This document shows positions 24,843 through 34,335 of a DNA stretch of 64,000 nucleotides, one piece after another. The stretch is from Streptomyces sp. NBC_01431 (lineage in GTDB: Bacteria; Actinomycetota; Actinomycetes; Streptomycetales; Streptomycetaceae), in the NCBI RefSeq assembly GCF_036231355.1, contig NZ_CP109496.1:7316001-7380000 (forward strand). The letters run 5' to 3'. The notes below the pieces were generated by a model. It saw nothing but the letters and a program-made list of their open reading frames with translations, was not told the origin of the DNA and ran no database searches. The translations under genes and the position numbers were made by a program. How positions within the stretch are numbered: the first letter of the stretch is position 1; each line of letters begins with the position of its first letter.

Positions 24843-24985
24843 AAAAGACCTGGCCAGGCCTCCATAAATGTCCCAGAAGTGACGTATCTGTACCCACATC
24901 CGGCGAGATGCTGTGCGCGCAAGCAGGAGCACGCCATCTTCTGACGAGGCGTTGCTCCGTCGCGGTCGCAAGGAAGTGGTGCGGA

Positions 24986-27900
24986 GTGGCACGTGGGAAG
25001 GCAAGGGCGGAAGCGGAACGAGCGGCGGCCGACGCGGCGGCTCGGCTGTTCAGGGCGGGCCAGTTGTTGCGCAAGGCGCCGACGACGCTCGACCTGCGGG
25101 CGGTGTACCGCCCGGACCAGTCGGTCAACGACGCGCCGTACCGGGAACGGTGGGCCCACGACAAGGTGGTGCGCTCCACCCACGGCGTGAACTGCACGGG
25201 TTCGTGCTCGTGGAAGGTGTACGTCAAGGACGGCCTGATCACCTGGGAGACCCAGCAGACCGACTACCCCTCGGTCGGCCCCGACCGGCCCGAGTACGAG
25301 CCCCGGGGGTGCCCGCGCGGTGCCTCGTTCTCCTGGTACACCTACTCGCCGACCCGGGTCCGCCATCCGATGGCACGGGGTGTCCTGGTGGAGCTGTTCC
25401 GGGCCGCGAAGGAGCGCCATGGCGCAGACCCCGTGGCGGCCTGGGCGGAGGTCACCTCGGATCCCGAGCAGCGGCGCCGCTACCAGTCGGCGCGCGGACG
25501 AGGGGGCCTGGTGCGGATCGGCTGGGACGAGGCACTGGAAATCGCGGCCGCCGCGCAGGTGCACACCATCAAGGAGTACGGTCCCGACCGCGTGGCCGGG
25601 TTCTCGCCGATCCCCGCCATGTCGATGGCCTCCCACGCCGCGGGGGCGCGCTACCACTCCCTGATCGGCGCGCCCATGATCTCCTTCTACGACTGGTACG
25701 CCGACCTGCCGATCGCCTCCCCGCAGGTCTTCGGTGACCAGACCGACGTACCGGAGTCGGGGGACTGGTGGGACGCGGCGTACCTCATGCTGTGGGGATC
25801 GAACGTGCCGGTGACGCGTACGCCGGACGCACACTGGATGGCAGAGGCGCGCTACCGCGGCCAGAAGGTCGTGGTGGTCTCGCCCGACTACGCGGACGCC
25901 ACCAAGTTCGCCGACGAGTGGCTGCACCCGCATCCGGGTACCGACGGAGCCCTGGCCATGGCGATGGGCCACGTGGTGCTCACCGAGTTCTTCGTCCAGC
26001 GCCAAGTCCCGTACTTCACCGACTACGTGAAGCGCTTCACCGACCTGCCGTTCCTGGTGGCGCTCGACGAGTACGGCGAAGGGCAGTACGTACCGGGGAA
26101 GTTCGTCACCGCGGCCGACCTCGGGCTCGCCCAGTACGCCGATGCCGAGTCGCGGCAGTGGATGCCGGTCCTTGTCGACGCGGACACCGAGGACGTGGTC
26201 GTACCGAAGGGGACGCTCGGCCACCGGTGGGCCAAGGGCTCGGAGGGCGAGTGGAATCTGGACCTGGGCGGGGTCGATCCGCTGCTCTCCTTCCACGCCC
26301 ACGAAGGCACGTACAACGGCGGCCCCGGCGTCGAGGTGGTGCTTCCCCGGTTCGACGAGCCGGGCCGCACGGTGACCCGCGGGGTGCCGGTGCGCGAGCT
26401 CGGCGGCCGCCTGGTGACCACCGTGTTCGACCTGCTGTTCGCCCAGTACGCGGTGGCCCGCCCCGGCCTGGCCGGTCAGTGGCCCAGCGGCTACGACGAC
26501 GCCACGCAGCCCTGTACCCCGGCCTGGCAGGAGGCGATCACGTCGGTGCCCGCGGCCGCCGCGATCCGCACGGCACGGGAGTTCGCCCGGACCGCCGAGC
26601 AGAGCCGCGGCCGCTCCATGATCGTGATGGGGGCGGGCACCAACCACTGGTTCCACTCCGACACCATCTACCGGTCGTTCCTGTCGCTGCTCATCCTCAC
26701 CGGCTGCCAGGGCGTCAACGGCGGCGGCTGGGCGCACTACGTCGGCCAGGAGAAGGTGCGGCCGTACGCCGGCTGGCAGCAGCTGTCCTCGGCGGCGGAC
26801 TGGGTCCGCCCCTCGCGCCAGATGGCCGGTACGCCGTACTGGTACCTGCACACCGACCAGTGGCGTTACGAGTCGTACGCCGCCGACGCCCTGGCCTCGC
26901 CCACGGCCCGGGGCACCTTCACCGGGCAGCACACCGCCGACCTGGTGGCGCAGTCGGCGCGGCTCGGCTGGATGCCCTCGTACCCGACGTTCTCCGCCAA
27001 CCCGCTGGACCTGGGGCGCCAGGTGCACGAGAGCGGTCAGGAGCCGGAGGACTGGACGGCCAGTCAACTCGCCGCAGGACAAATGGACTTCGCCTGTCAG
27101 GACCCGGACGCGCCCCGCAACTGGCCGCGCGTCCTCACCGTGTGGCGGGCCAACCTCATTGGATCCTCCGCCAAGGGCAACGAGTACTTCCTGCGCCATC
27201 TGCTGGGCGCGCGGGACGGCGCGAGCGCCCAGCAGGCGCCGCCCGGACGGCGGCCGAACACGCTCACGTGGCACGACGAGGCTCCGCGCGGCAAGCTCGA
27301 CCTGCTGCTGAGCCTCGACTTCCGGATGACCTCCACCACACTGTTCTCGGACCTCGTCCTGCCCGCCGCCACCTGGTACGAGAAGCACGACCTCTCCAGC
27401 ACGGACATGCACCCCTACGTGCACGCCTTCAGCCCCGCGATCAGTCCGCCCTGGCAGGCCCGCACCGACTTCGAGATCTTCCACTGCCTGGCCCGCAAGG
27501 TGAGCGAACTGGCCAAGGGCCGTCTGGACGTGGCGTACGACCTGGTGGCCACCGCCCTCCAGCACGACACCCCGGGCGAGACCGCACAGCCCGGCGGCCA
27601 CGCGGCCGACTGGCGCGACGGACACGCCCCGCCGGAACCGGGACGCAACGCACCGGCGGTCACGCTCGTCGAGCGTGACTACACCGCGATCGCGGACAAG
27701 CTGGCCGCCTTCGGGCCGCTGGCCGAGGAGCACGGCATGACGGTCAAGGGAGTCACCGTGACGCCCGGACCCGAGGCGGCCTGGCTGGCCGCCCGGTGCG
27801 GGCGGGCGGCCGGGGGCGCGGCCGACGGGCGGCCACTGCTCGATACGGACGTCAAACTGTGCGAGGCGATCCTGGCACTGTCCGGAACCACCAACGGGCG

Positions 27901-28717
27901 CCTCGCGGCGGAGGGGTTCGACCGGCTCGCCGACCGCGTCGGGCCCGACGCCGGGCTCGCGGAACTCGCCGCCTCGGTGGCCGAACGCCGAGTGGTGTTC
28001 TCCGACACCCAGGAACGCCCCGTGCAGGTCGGCGCCAGCTTCGAGTGGTCCGGCAAGGAAGCCTCCGACCGCAGGTACTCGCCCTTCACCATCAACACCG
28101 AGCACGACAAGCCCTGGCACACCCTCACCGGACGCCAGCACTTCTACCTCGACCACGACTGGATGTCCGAACTCGGCGAGCAACTCCCCGTCTACCGCCC
28201 GCCGTTGAACATGGCCGAGCTGGGCGAGAACGGCCCGGCAGCCGGACTGGAGGAGGGCCGTGCGGTGACGGTCCGCTACCTCACCCCGCACTCGAAGTGG
28301 TCCATCCACTCCGAGTACCAGGAGAACCTGCTGATGCAGACCCTCGCCCGCGGCGGCCCGGTCATCTGGATGAGCCCGGCGGACGCCGAGGCGATCGGGG
28401 CGGCCGACAACGACTGGGTGGAAGCCGTCAACGCCAACGGCGTCGTGGTGGCCCGCGCCGTGGTCTCACACCGCATGCCGACAGGCACCGTGTTCATGTA
28501 CCACGTACAGGAGCGCCTGGTGAACGTGCCCAAGTCCGAGACGACCGGGCGACGCGGCGGCGTCCACAACTCCCTGACCAAACTGCTCATCAAGCCGACC
28601 CATCTCATCGGCGGATACGGCCAGTTGTCGTTCGCACCCAACTACTACGGTCCGACCGGAAACCAGCGGGACGCGGTCACGACGATCCGGCGCCGCGCAC
28701 AGAACGTGGAGTACTGA
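24986..28717 (+). CDS. narG: Respiratory nitrate reductase, alpha (molybdopterin) subunit
   Basis: 1243 residues from GTG 24986, which has AAGGAAG upstream and gives the usual family length. The frame is open back to an ATG at 24908, an alternative start. It carries the FS0 iron-sulfur ligands His66, Cys70, Cys74 and Cys109 (HGVNCTGSC...GCPRG, spacing HX3CX3CX34C). The molybdenum-binding Asp lies in SFYDWYADLPIASPQ and the cofactor motif in FGDQTDVPESGDWWD. NarG reduces nitrate to nitrite at the inner face of the membrane, taking electrons from NarH. It is the first gene of narGHJI, with narH starting one base after its stop. Confidence 0.98.
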   Translation: MARGKARAEAERAAADAAARLFRAGQLLRKAPTTLDLRAVYRPDQSVNDAPYRERWAHDKVVRSTHGVNCTGSCSWKVYVKDGLITWETQQTDYPSVGPDRPEYEPRGCPRGASFSWYTYSPTRVRHPMARGVLVELFRAAKERHGADPVAAWAEVTSDPEQRRRYQSARGRGGLVRIGWDEALEIAAAAQVHTIKEYGPDRVAGFSPIPAMSMASHAAGARYHSLIGAPMISFYDWYADLPIASPQVFGDQTDVPESGDWWDAAYLMLWGSNVPVTRTPDAHWMAEARYRGQKVVVVSPDYADATKFADEWLHPHPGTDGALAMAMGHVVLTEFFVQRQVPYFTDYVKRFTDLPFLVALDEYGEGQYVPGKFVTAADLGLAQYADAESRQWMPVLVDADTEDVVVPKGTLGHRWAKGSEGEWNLDLGGVDPLLSFHAHEGTYNGGPGVEVVLPRFDEPGRTVTRGVPVRELGGRLVTTVFDLLFAQYAVARPGLAGQWPSGYDDATQPCTPAWQEAITSVPAAAAIRTAREFARTAEQSRGRSMIVMGAGTNHWFHSDTIYRSFLSLLILTGCQGVNGGGWAHYVGQEKVRPYAGWQQLSSAADWVRPSRQMAGTPYWYLHTDQWRYESYAADALASPTARGTFTGQHTADLVAQSARLGWMPSYPTFSANPLDLGRQVHESGQEPEDWTASQLAAGQMDFACQDPDAPRNWPRVLTVWRANLIGSSAKGNEYFLRHLLGARDGASAQQAPPGRRPNTLTWHDEAPRGKLDLLLSLDFRMTSTTLFSDLVLPAATWYEKHDLSSTDMHPYVHAFSPAISPPWQARTDFEIFHCLARKVSELAKGRLDVAYDLVATALQHDTPGETAQPGGHAADWRDGHAPPEPGRNAPAVTLVERDYTAIADKLAAFGPLAEEHGMTVKGVTVTPGPEAAWLAARCGRAAGGAADGRPLLDTDVKLCEAILALSGTTNGRLAAEGFDRLADRVGPDAGLAELAASVAERRVVFSDTQERPVQVGASFEWSGKEASDRRYSPFTINTEHDKPWHTLTGRQHFYLDHDWMSELGEQLPVYRPPLNMAELGENGPAAGLEEGRAVTVRYLTPHSKWSIHSEYQENLLMQTLARGGPVIWMSPADAEAIGAADNDWVEAVNANGVVVARAVVSHRMPTGTVFMYHVQERLVNVPKSETTGRRGGVHNSLTKLLIKPTHLIGGYGQLSFAPNYYGPTGNQRDAVTTIRRRAQNVEY

Positions 28718-28718
28718 C

Positions 28719-30368
28719 ATGGCACCCAGGAACATCTCCAAGCCCCGCCCCCGACGGGTCATGGCACAGGTGGCCATGGTCATGAACCTCGACAAGTGCA
28801 TCGGCTGCCACACCTGCTCGGTCACCTGCAAACAGACCTGGACCAACCGCACCGGCACCGAGTACGTCTGGTTCAACAACGTCGAGACCCGTCCGGGCCA
28901 GGGCTACCCCCGCGGATACGAGGACCAGGACAAGTGGAAGGGCGGCTGGCAGCTCAAGCACGGCCGCCTCGTGCCGCGCACCGGCGGCCGGGCCCGGCGC
29001 CTCGCCCGGCTGTTCGCCAACCCCGAACTGCCCACCCTGGACGACTACTACCAGCCCTGGACCTACGACTACGAGAACCTGACCACCGCCCCGCTCGGCG
29101 ACGACCTCCCCAGCGCACCACCGCGCTCCCTCATCGACGGCCGCCCCACCGACGTCACCTGGGGACCCAACTGGGACGACGACCTCGGCGGCGGACCCGG
29201 GCAACTGTCCGCCGACCCGGTCCTGCGCAGCATGAGCGAGAAGGTGCGCCTGGAGTACGAGCAGGCGTTCATGTTCTACCTGCCGCGCATCTGCGAACAC
29301 TGCCTCAACCCTTCCTGCGTCGCGGCCTGCCCTTCGGGCGCGATGTACAAGAGGATCGAGGACGGCATCGTCCTGGTCGACCAGGACCGTTGCCGCGGCT
29401 GGCGGATGTGCGTGTCCGGCTGCCCGTACAAGAAGGTCTACTTCAACCACACCACCGGCAAGGCCGAGAAGTGCACGTTCTGCTATCCGCGCATCGAAGC
29501 CGGTGAGCCGACCGTCTGCTCGGAGACCTGTGTGGGACGACTGCGCTACCTCGGCGTCATGCTGTACGACCCGGACAAGGTCGGCGAGGCCGCGTCCGTG
29601 GAGAGCGAACAGGACCTGTACGAGGCCCAGCTCGGCTGCTTCCTCGACCCGGACGATCCCGAAGTGGCCCGCGACGCCGAGAGTTCGGGCATTCCGCACG
29701 ACTGGATCGAGGCCGCCCGCCGCTCCCCGGTCCGGGCGCTGATCACCCGGTTCCGGGTGGCGCTGCCGCTGCATCCCGAGTACCGGACGATGCCCATGGT
29801 CTGGTACGTCCCGCCGCTCTCGCCTGTGGTGGAGGCGCTGACCGCCACGGGTCACGACGGGGAGGACCCGGCCAGCCTGTTCGGCGCCATCGACTCGCTG
29901 CGCATCCCCCTGGCCTACCTCGCCGAACTGTTCACGGCGGGCGACCCGGTCCCGGTGGAGGCCGCGCTGTGCCGACTCGCGGCCATGCGCGCGCACATGC
30001 GGCGCGTCAACCTCGGTGAGGAACAGGACCCGGAGATCGCGACCGCGGTCGGCCTGACCGAGCAGGACGTTCTCGACATGTACCGCCTGCTGGCACTGGC
30101 CAAGTACGACGAGCGGTACGTGGTCCCCACCAGCTACACCGGTTCCACCCCGCACGACGGTGCCACCAGCGGATGCAGCCTCGACGGCGACGGAGGCCCC
30201 GGCATGATGCCCGGCCGGGACTTCGACGCCGACACCTTCCATGCTCCGCCCCCCGAACAGCCGACGGGATCCGCCTCCACCCTGCGCGGACGGCTGAACC
30301 TGCTGAACTGGAACGGCACCGGACGCCCGGCCGGGCTCTTCCCGCAGACCACGGAGCAGAGCCGATGA
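28719..30368 (+). CDS. narH: Respiratory nitrate reductase, beta (iron-sulfur) subunit
   Basis: 549 residues, ATG 28719. All four cluster-binding Cys groups are intact. The first is CIGCHTCSVTC at Cys27/30/33/37. The second is CEHCLNPSCVAACP. The third is CRGWRMCVSGCP, in which a Trp replaces one Cys and gives the [3Fe-4S] cluster as in other NarH. The fourth is CTFCYP...CSETC. NarH passes electrons from the haem subunit NarI to NarG. The family-typical C-terminal stretch LNLLNWNG is present. It is longer than the E. coli protein by about 40 residues. Its stop overlaps the narJ start (ATGA). Confidence 0.98.
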   Translation: MAPRNISKPRPRRVMAQVAMVMNLDKCIGCHTCSVTCKQTWTNRTGTEYVWFNNVETRPGQGYPRGYEDQDKWKGGWQLKHGRLVPRTGGRARRLARLFANPELPTLDDYYQPWTYDYENLTTAPLGDDLPSAPPRSLIDGRPTDVTWGPNWDDDLGGGPGQLSADPVLRSMSEKVRLEYEQAFMFYLPRICEHCLNPSCVAACPSGAMYKRIEDGIVLVDQDRCRGWRMCVSGCPYKKVYFNHTTGKAEKCTFCYPRIEAGEPTVCSETCVGRLRYLGVMLYDPDKVGEAASVESEQDLYEAQLGCFLDPDDPEVARDAESSGIPHDWIEAARRSPVRALITRFRVALPLHPEYRTMPMVWYVPPLSPVVEALTATGHDGEDPASLFGAIDSLRIPLAYLAELFTAGDPVPVEAALCRLAAMRAHMRRVNLGEEQDPEIATAVGLTEQDVLDMYRLLALAKYDERYVVPTSYTGSTPHDGATSGCSLDGDGGPGMMPGRDFDADTFHAPPPEQPTGSASTLRGRLNLLNWNGTGRPAGLFPQTTEQSR

Positions 30369-30985
30369 CCCGCTCCGCCGTCTTCCAGGCCACCGCGCTG
30401 CTGCTCGACTACCCCGCCCACGACTGGTCGCGGCGCCTGCGCGAGGTGCGCTCCGCCGTGCGTCAACTACCCGGCGCGGAGGTCCAGTTGCTGCTCTCCT
30501 TCTGCGACCGGGTCGAGACCCTGGACCCGCTGGACCTCGCCGCCCGGTACGTCGCCACCTTCGACCGCAGCCGGCGCCGCTGTCTGTATCTGACGTACTA
30601 CACCGACGGCGACACCCGACGCCGCGGCGCCTCCCTCGCGCGCCTCAAGTCCCTCTACCGCGAACACGGCTGGCTGCCGCCCGAGGAGGAACTGCCCGAC
30701 TTCCTGCCCCTGATGCTGGAGTTCGCCGCGCGCAGCCCCGGGGCGGGCGTGCCGCTGCTCACCGAGTACCGGCCCGCCCTCGAAGTGCTGCGCTACGCGC
30801 TGCTCGCCCACCGCAGTCCCTACGCCGACCTGCTGGGCGCCGTCTGCCAGTGCCTTCCGGGGGCGGCGCCCGCCAGCCGCGAGGAAGCGCTCAGGCTCGC
30901 CCGAACCGGACCCCCGACCGAGACGGTGGGCCTGGAGCCCTTCCCCGTACAGCCGGAACCCAGCGCCCAAGGAGCCCGCAGGTGA
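30365..30985 (+). CDS. narJ: Nitrate reductase molybdenum cofactor assembly chaperone
   Basis: 206 residues, ATG 30365 overlapping narH by four bases. The helical chaperone starts FQATALLLDYPAHDWSRRL and contains the conserved block ARYVATFDRSRRRCLYLTYY plus GWLPPEEELPDFLPLMLEF. NarJ binds the NarG N-terminus, lets cofactor in and times membrane docking; it is not part of the final complex. The position between narH and narI is the canonical operon order. The stop overlaps the narI start (GTGA). Confidence 0.95.
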   Translation: MTRSAVFQATALLLDYPAHDWSRRLREVRSAVRQLPGAEVQLLLSFCDRVETLDPLDLAARYVATFDRSRRRCLYLTYYTDGDTRRRGASLARLKSLYREHGWLPPEEELPDFLPLMLEFAARSPGAGVPLLTEYRPALEVLRYALLAHRSPYADLLGAVCQCLPGAAPASREEALRLARTGPPTETVGLEPFPVQPEPSAQGARR

Positions 30986-31722
30986 CCCATCTGAACATCG
31001 CCCTCTGGGGCGTGCTGCCCTACCTCGTCCTGGTCCTGCTCGCCGCGGGAACGGCCTGGCGCTACCACTACGACCGGTTCGGCTTCACCACCCGCTCCAG
31101 CCAGCTGCACGAAAGCAGACTGCTGCACGTAGGCAGCCCGCTCTTCCACTACGGCCTGCTGTTCGTCATCGGCGGTCACATCGCCGGACTCCTGGTCCCC
31201 GAAGCCCTGACCGACCGGCTGCACGTCAGCGAGGAGATGTACCACGCGAACGCGCTGTTTGCCGGGGGCGCCGCCGGGCTCGCCACCGCGGCGGGATTCG
31301 CCGTACTCCTCCACCGCCGGCTGCGGGCGCCCGCGCTGCGGGCCGCGACCAGCCGCAGCGACCGCGTCGTCTACCCCCTGCTCACCGCGGTGCTGCTCGC
31401 CGGTCTGATCGCCACGGCCTCGGGCGCGGCGGCGGACTCCTACGACTACCGTCTCGGCGTCTCCCTGTGGTTCCGCAGCCTGATCGCGCTCGACCCCGAC
31501 GTGAGCGCGATGGCCCACGCGCCGCTCGTCTACCAGGTGCACGCCCTGCTCGCCATGGCACTGTTCGCCCTGTGGCCGTTCAGCCGGCTGGTCCACGCCT
31601 TCACGGCACCGATCGGCTACCTCGCGCGACCGTACGTCGTCTACCGCTCCCGCACACCGGCCGCGCCCTACCGCCACCCGGCGACGGGCGCGCGGCGCGC
31701 GAACAGCGGTCGGCGCGGCTGA
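30982..31722 (+). CDS. narI: Respiratory nitrate reductase, gamma (cytochrome b) subunit
   Basis: 246 residues, GTG 30982. Five membrane helices can be traced. Haem-ligand His residues appear in HVGSPLFHYGLLFVIGGH near the start and in HAPLVYQVHALLAMALFALWPFSRLVH near the end. The quinol-oxidising subunit hands electrons through two b haems to NarH. A basic C-terminal tail of about 30 residues lies in the cytoplasm. It closes a complete narGHJI set. No narK transporter or narXL-type regulator is adjacent, so nitrate uptake genes must be elsewhere. Confidence 0.97.
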   Translation: MTHLNIALWGVLPYLVLVLLAAGTAWRYHYDRFGFTTRSSQLHESRLLHVGSPLFHYGLLFVIGGHIAGLLVPEALTDRLHVSEEMYHANALFAGGAAGLATAAGFAVLLHRRLRAPALRAATSRSDRVVYPLLTAVLLAGLIATASGAAADSYDYRLGVSLWFRSLIALDPDVSAMAHAPLVYQVHALLAMALFALWPFSRLVHAFTAPIGYLARPYVVYRSRTPAAPYRHPATGARRANSGRRG

Positions 31723-31903
31723 ACTTGACGGTGCGCCCTCGCCGCCGCCGTTTCGGTGCCCGGCGGCGTGGTCGACGGCGGATCGCAGCGGTCTACTCGT
31801 CCGGGTGACGGCTGCCGCTTTCGGGACGGAGCCCGCTCACCGCGCGGCAGACTCGGGGTCCAGTTGGGCGGGCGGCCCGGTGCGATGCCGTTGGGGGAGA
31901 GAC

Positions 31904-34246
31904 ATGACGAGTGGATCCGGAAGCGTCCTGCTGGCCTTGCGTGAAGACCCGCTGGCCGGTGGGATCGGCGGGGAACAACTGCGCCGCATCGGAAAGGAGT
32001 TGGAGAACCGCGGCATGGAGGTGCGGTGGGCCAGGACCGCCGAGGGAGCCTGCGCGGCGCTGCGCACCGAAGCTGGAATGACGGCTGCCGTCGTGGCCTG
32101 GGACCTGCCGTCCGAGAGCGGTGGGGCCGCCGAGGGCGGCGGTGGGGCGGTCCTGCGGCAGATCTCCCGGCGCTTCAAGGACCTGCCCGTCTTCGTGGTG
32201 ATGGCCGAGGAGTCCGATCAAGGCCTGGACCGGCTGCCCCTGTGGGTGGCCGAGACCGCCGTCGGCTACATCTGGCCGCTCGAAGACACCCCTTCCTTCA
32301 TCGCGGGCCGCATCTCCAGCGCGGCACGCGCCTACGGGGACGCCGTCCTGCCGCCGTTCTTCAAAGCGCTCCGGCGTTTTGACGACGCCCACGAATACTC
32401 CTGGCACACCCCCGCACACGCGGGCGGCGTGGCCTTCCTGAAGTCACCGGTCGGCCGGGCGTTCTTCGACTACTACGGCGAACGGCTCTTCCGCACCGAT
32501 CTGTCCATCTCCGTAGGGGAGTTGGGGTCCCTCTTCGAACACAGCGGGCCCATCGGCGACGCGGAACGCAACGCCGCCCGCATCTTCGGCGCCGACCGGA
32601 CGTACTTCGTCCTGCACGGTGATTCCACCGCGGACCGCATGGTCGGCCACTACTGCGTCACCACCGACGAGATCGCCCTGGTGGACCGGAACTGTCACAA
32701 ATCCGTCCTGCACGGTCTGGTGATCTCCGGGGCCCGCCCGGTCTACCTCGTTCCGACCCGCAACGGATACGGGCTCGCGGGTCCGCTCCCCGCGAGCGAA
32801 CTCGCCCCCGCGGCGGTCGCCGCCCGCATCGGAGCCCACCCCCTGGCGCCGGGCGCCATCTCCACCCGGGCCCAGTACGCGGTGGTCACCAACTCCACCT
32901 ATGACGGCCTGTGTTACGACACGGTGCAGACCGCGCGGGCCCTGGCGCCCAGCACTCCCCGCCTGCACTTCGACGAGGCGTGGTTCGCCTACGCACGCTT
33001 CCACCCCCTCTACGCCGGCCGTTACGGCATGGCGGTGGGCCCGGACACCTTCGAAGGCGAGCAGCGGCCCACCGTCTTCGCCACCCAGTCCACGCACAAG
33101 CTCCTCGCCGCGCTGTCCCAGAGCGCCATGGTGCACGTGAAGTCCTCGCCCCGGGCGCCCGTCGAACACGCCCGGTTCAACGAGGCGTTCATGATGCACG
33201 GCACCACTTCGGCGCTGTATCCGGCGATCGCCTCGCTGGATGTCGCCGGGGCGATGATGGACGGACCGCAAGGAGAATGGCTGGTCAACGAGGCGGTCAC
33301 CGAAGCGGTCCGGTTCCGGCAGGCCGTCGTGCGTACCGGGCGCCGGATCGCGGCGGCAGGCGACCGGCCGACGTGGTTCTTCGGTGTCTGGCAGCCCGAG
33401 ACCGTCACCGACCCCGACACCGGGGCCAGTACGCCGTTCGCCGACGCCTCGCCCGCGCTGTTGGCCGCCGACCCGCGGTGCTGGGAGCTGGAGCCCGACG
33501 CCGAGTGGCACGGATTTCCCGGCCTCAGCCAGGGTCAGTGCATGCTCGACCCCATCAAGGTGACGCTGACGTGCCCCGGCGTCACGGCCGCGGGCCGCAG
33601 CGAAGCGTGGGGCATCCCCGCCCGCATCCTGACCGCCTATCTCGCGGGACGTGGCATCGTCGTGGAGAAGACCGACACGTACACCACGCTCGTCCTCTTC
33701 TCCATGGGCATCACCAAGGGCAAGTGGGGCACCCTGATGGATGCCCTGATGGACTTCAAGGCCCTCCACGATGCCGACACCCCGCTCGGCCGCGTGCTTC
33801 CCGAACTGGTCGAGCGCCACCCCGCCCGCTACGGCCACAGCACCCTGCGCGGTCTGTGCCAGGAGATGCACGAACACCTCACGCGCGCGGACCTGATCGA
33901 CGCCCTCGACACCGCCTTCCGGGACCTGCCCGAACCTGTCGCCCCACCCCAGCGCTGCTACCAGCAGTTGATCCGGGGCGGCACAGAACGCCTCCGCCTG
34001 GCGGAGGCCGCGGGACGGGTCGCTGCCGCCATGGTCACCGTCACTCCGCCCGGCATCCCCGTCCTGATGCCGGGAGAAGCTCTCGGCGCCTGCGATGGAC
34101 CGGTCCTGCGCTACCTCGCCGCGCTGGAGGCGTTCGACCGCGCCTTCCCCGGTTTCCACAGCGAAGCCCATGGCGTCGTCATCGACCCGGACACGGGCGA
34201 TTACCTCATCGAATGCGTACGCCAGGACAGGCCGCTGGGGCCGTGA
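31904..34246 (+). CDS. Orn/Lys/Arg decarboxylase (PLP-dependent, group III)
   Basis: 780 residues, ATG 31904 with GGGGGAGAG upstream. The N-terminal wing domain (about 1-150) precedes the PLP domain. The pyridoxal lysine is Lys399 in TQSTHKLLAALSQ, and HFDEAWFAYARFHPLY contains the Asp that pairs with the cofactor nitrogen. The C-terminal domain ends with VLMPGEAL. Group III enzymes remove the carboxyl group of ornithine, lysine or arginine to make polyamines or to counter acid stress. The substrate cannot be told; the phosphate-binding motif usually NGTST is here HGDST. It stands alone. Confidence 0.93.
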   Translation: MTSGSGSVLLALREDPLAGGIGGEQLRRIGKELENRGMEVRWARTAEGACAALRTEAGMTAAVVAWDLPSESGGAAEGGGGAVLRQISRRFKDLPVFVVMAEESDQGLDRLPLWVAETAVGYIWPLEDTPSFIAGRISSAARAYGDAVLPPFFKALRRFDDAHEYSWHTPAHAGGVAFLKSPVGRAFFDYYGERLFRTDLSISVGELGSLFEHSGPIGDAERNAARIFGADRTYFVLHGDSTADRMVGHYCVTTDEIALVDRNCHKSVLHGLVISGARPVYLVPTRNGYGLAGPLPASELAPAAVAARIGAHPLAPGAISTRAQYAVVTNSTYDGLCYDTVQTARALAPSTPRLHFDEAWFAYARFHPLYAGRYGMAVGPDTFEGEQRPTVFATQSTHKLLAALSQSAMVHVKSSPRAPVEHARFNEAFMMHGTTSALYPAIASLDVAGAMMDGPQGEWLVNEAVTEAVRFRQAVVRTGRRIAAAGDRPTWFFGVWQPETVTDPDTGASTPFADASPALLAADPRCWELEPDAEWHGFPGLSQGQCMLDPIKVTLTCPGVTAAGRSEAWGIPARILTAYLAGRGIVVEKTDTYTTLVLFSMGITKGKWGTLMDALMDFKALHDADTPLGRVLPELVERHPARYGHSTLRGLCQEMHEHLTRADLIDALDTAFRDLPEPVAPPQRCYQQLIRGGTERLRLAEAAGRVAAAMVTVTPPGIPVLMPGEALGACDGPVLRYLAALEAFDRAFPGFHSEAHGVVIDPDTGDYLIECVRQDRPLGP

Positions 34247-34247
34247 C

Positions 34248-34295
34248 ACGGCGGCGCCCCCGGGCAGCGGGTGAACCGTTGCCCAGGGGCGCCGT
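34248..34295. terminator. Bidirectional terminator between convergent genes
   Basis: ACGGCGGCGCCCCCGGGCA at 34248-34266 pairs, with a bulge and one mismatch, with TGCCCAGGGGCGCCGT (34280-34295). It starts two bases past the decarboxylase stop and serves the oppositely oriented collagenase gene as well. Confidence 0.75.
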
Positions 34296-34335
34296 CATCA
34301 GGCCTTTCTCGCGGCAGGCGTCAGTACCTCGTGCG

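Noticed and set aside
24792..24985. FNR box before narG
   Set aside because: No TTGAT-N4-ATCAA match; the palindromes present have different half-sites.
24776..28309. A 1177-codon open frame on the minus strand opposite narG
   Set aside because: narG is unmistakable on the plus strand; the antisense product shows low-complexity Val/Gly/Arg sequence and no motifs.
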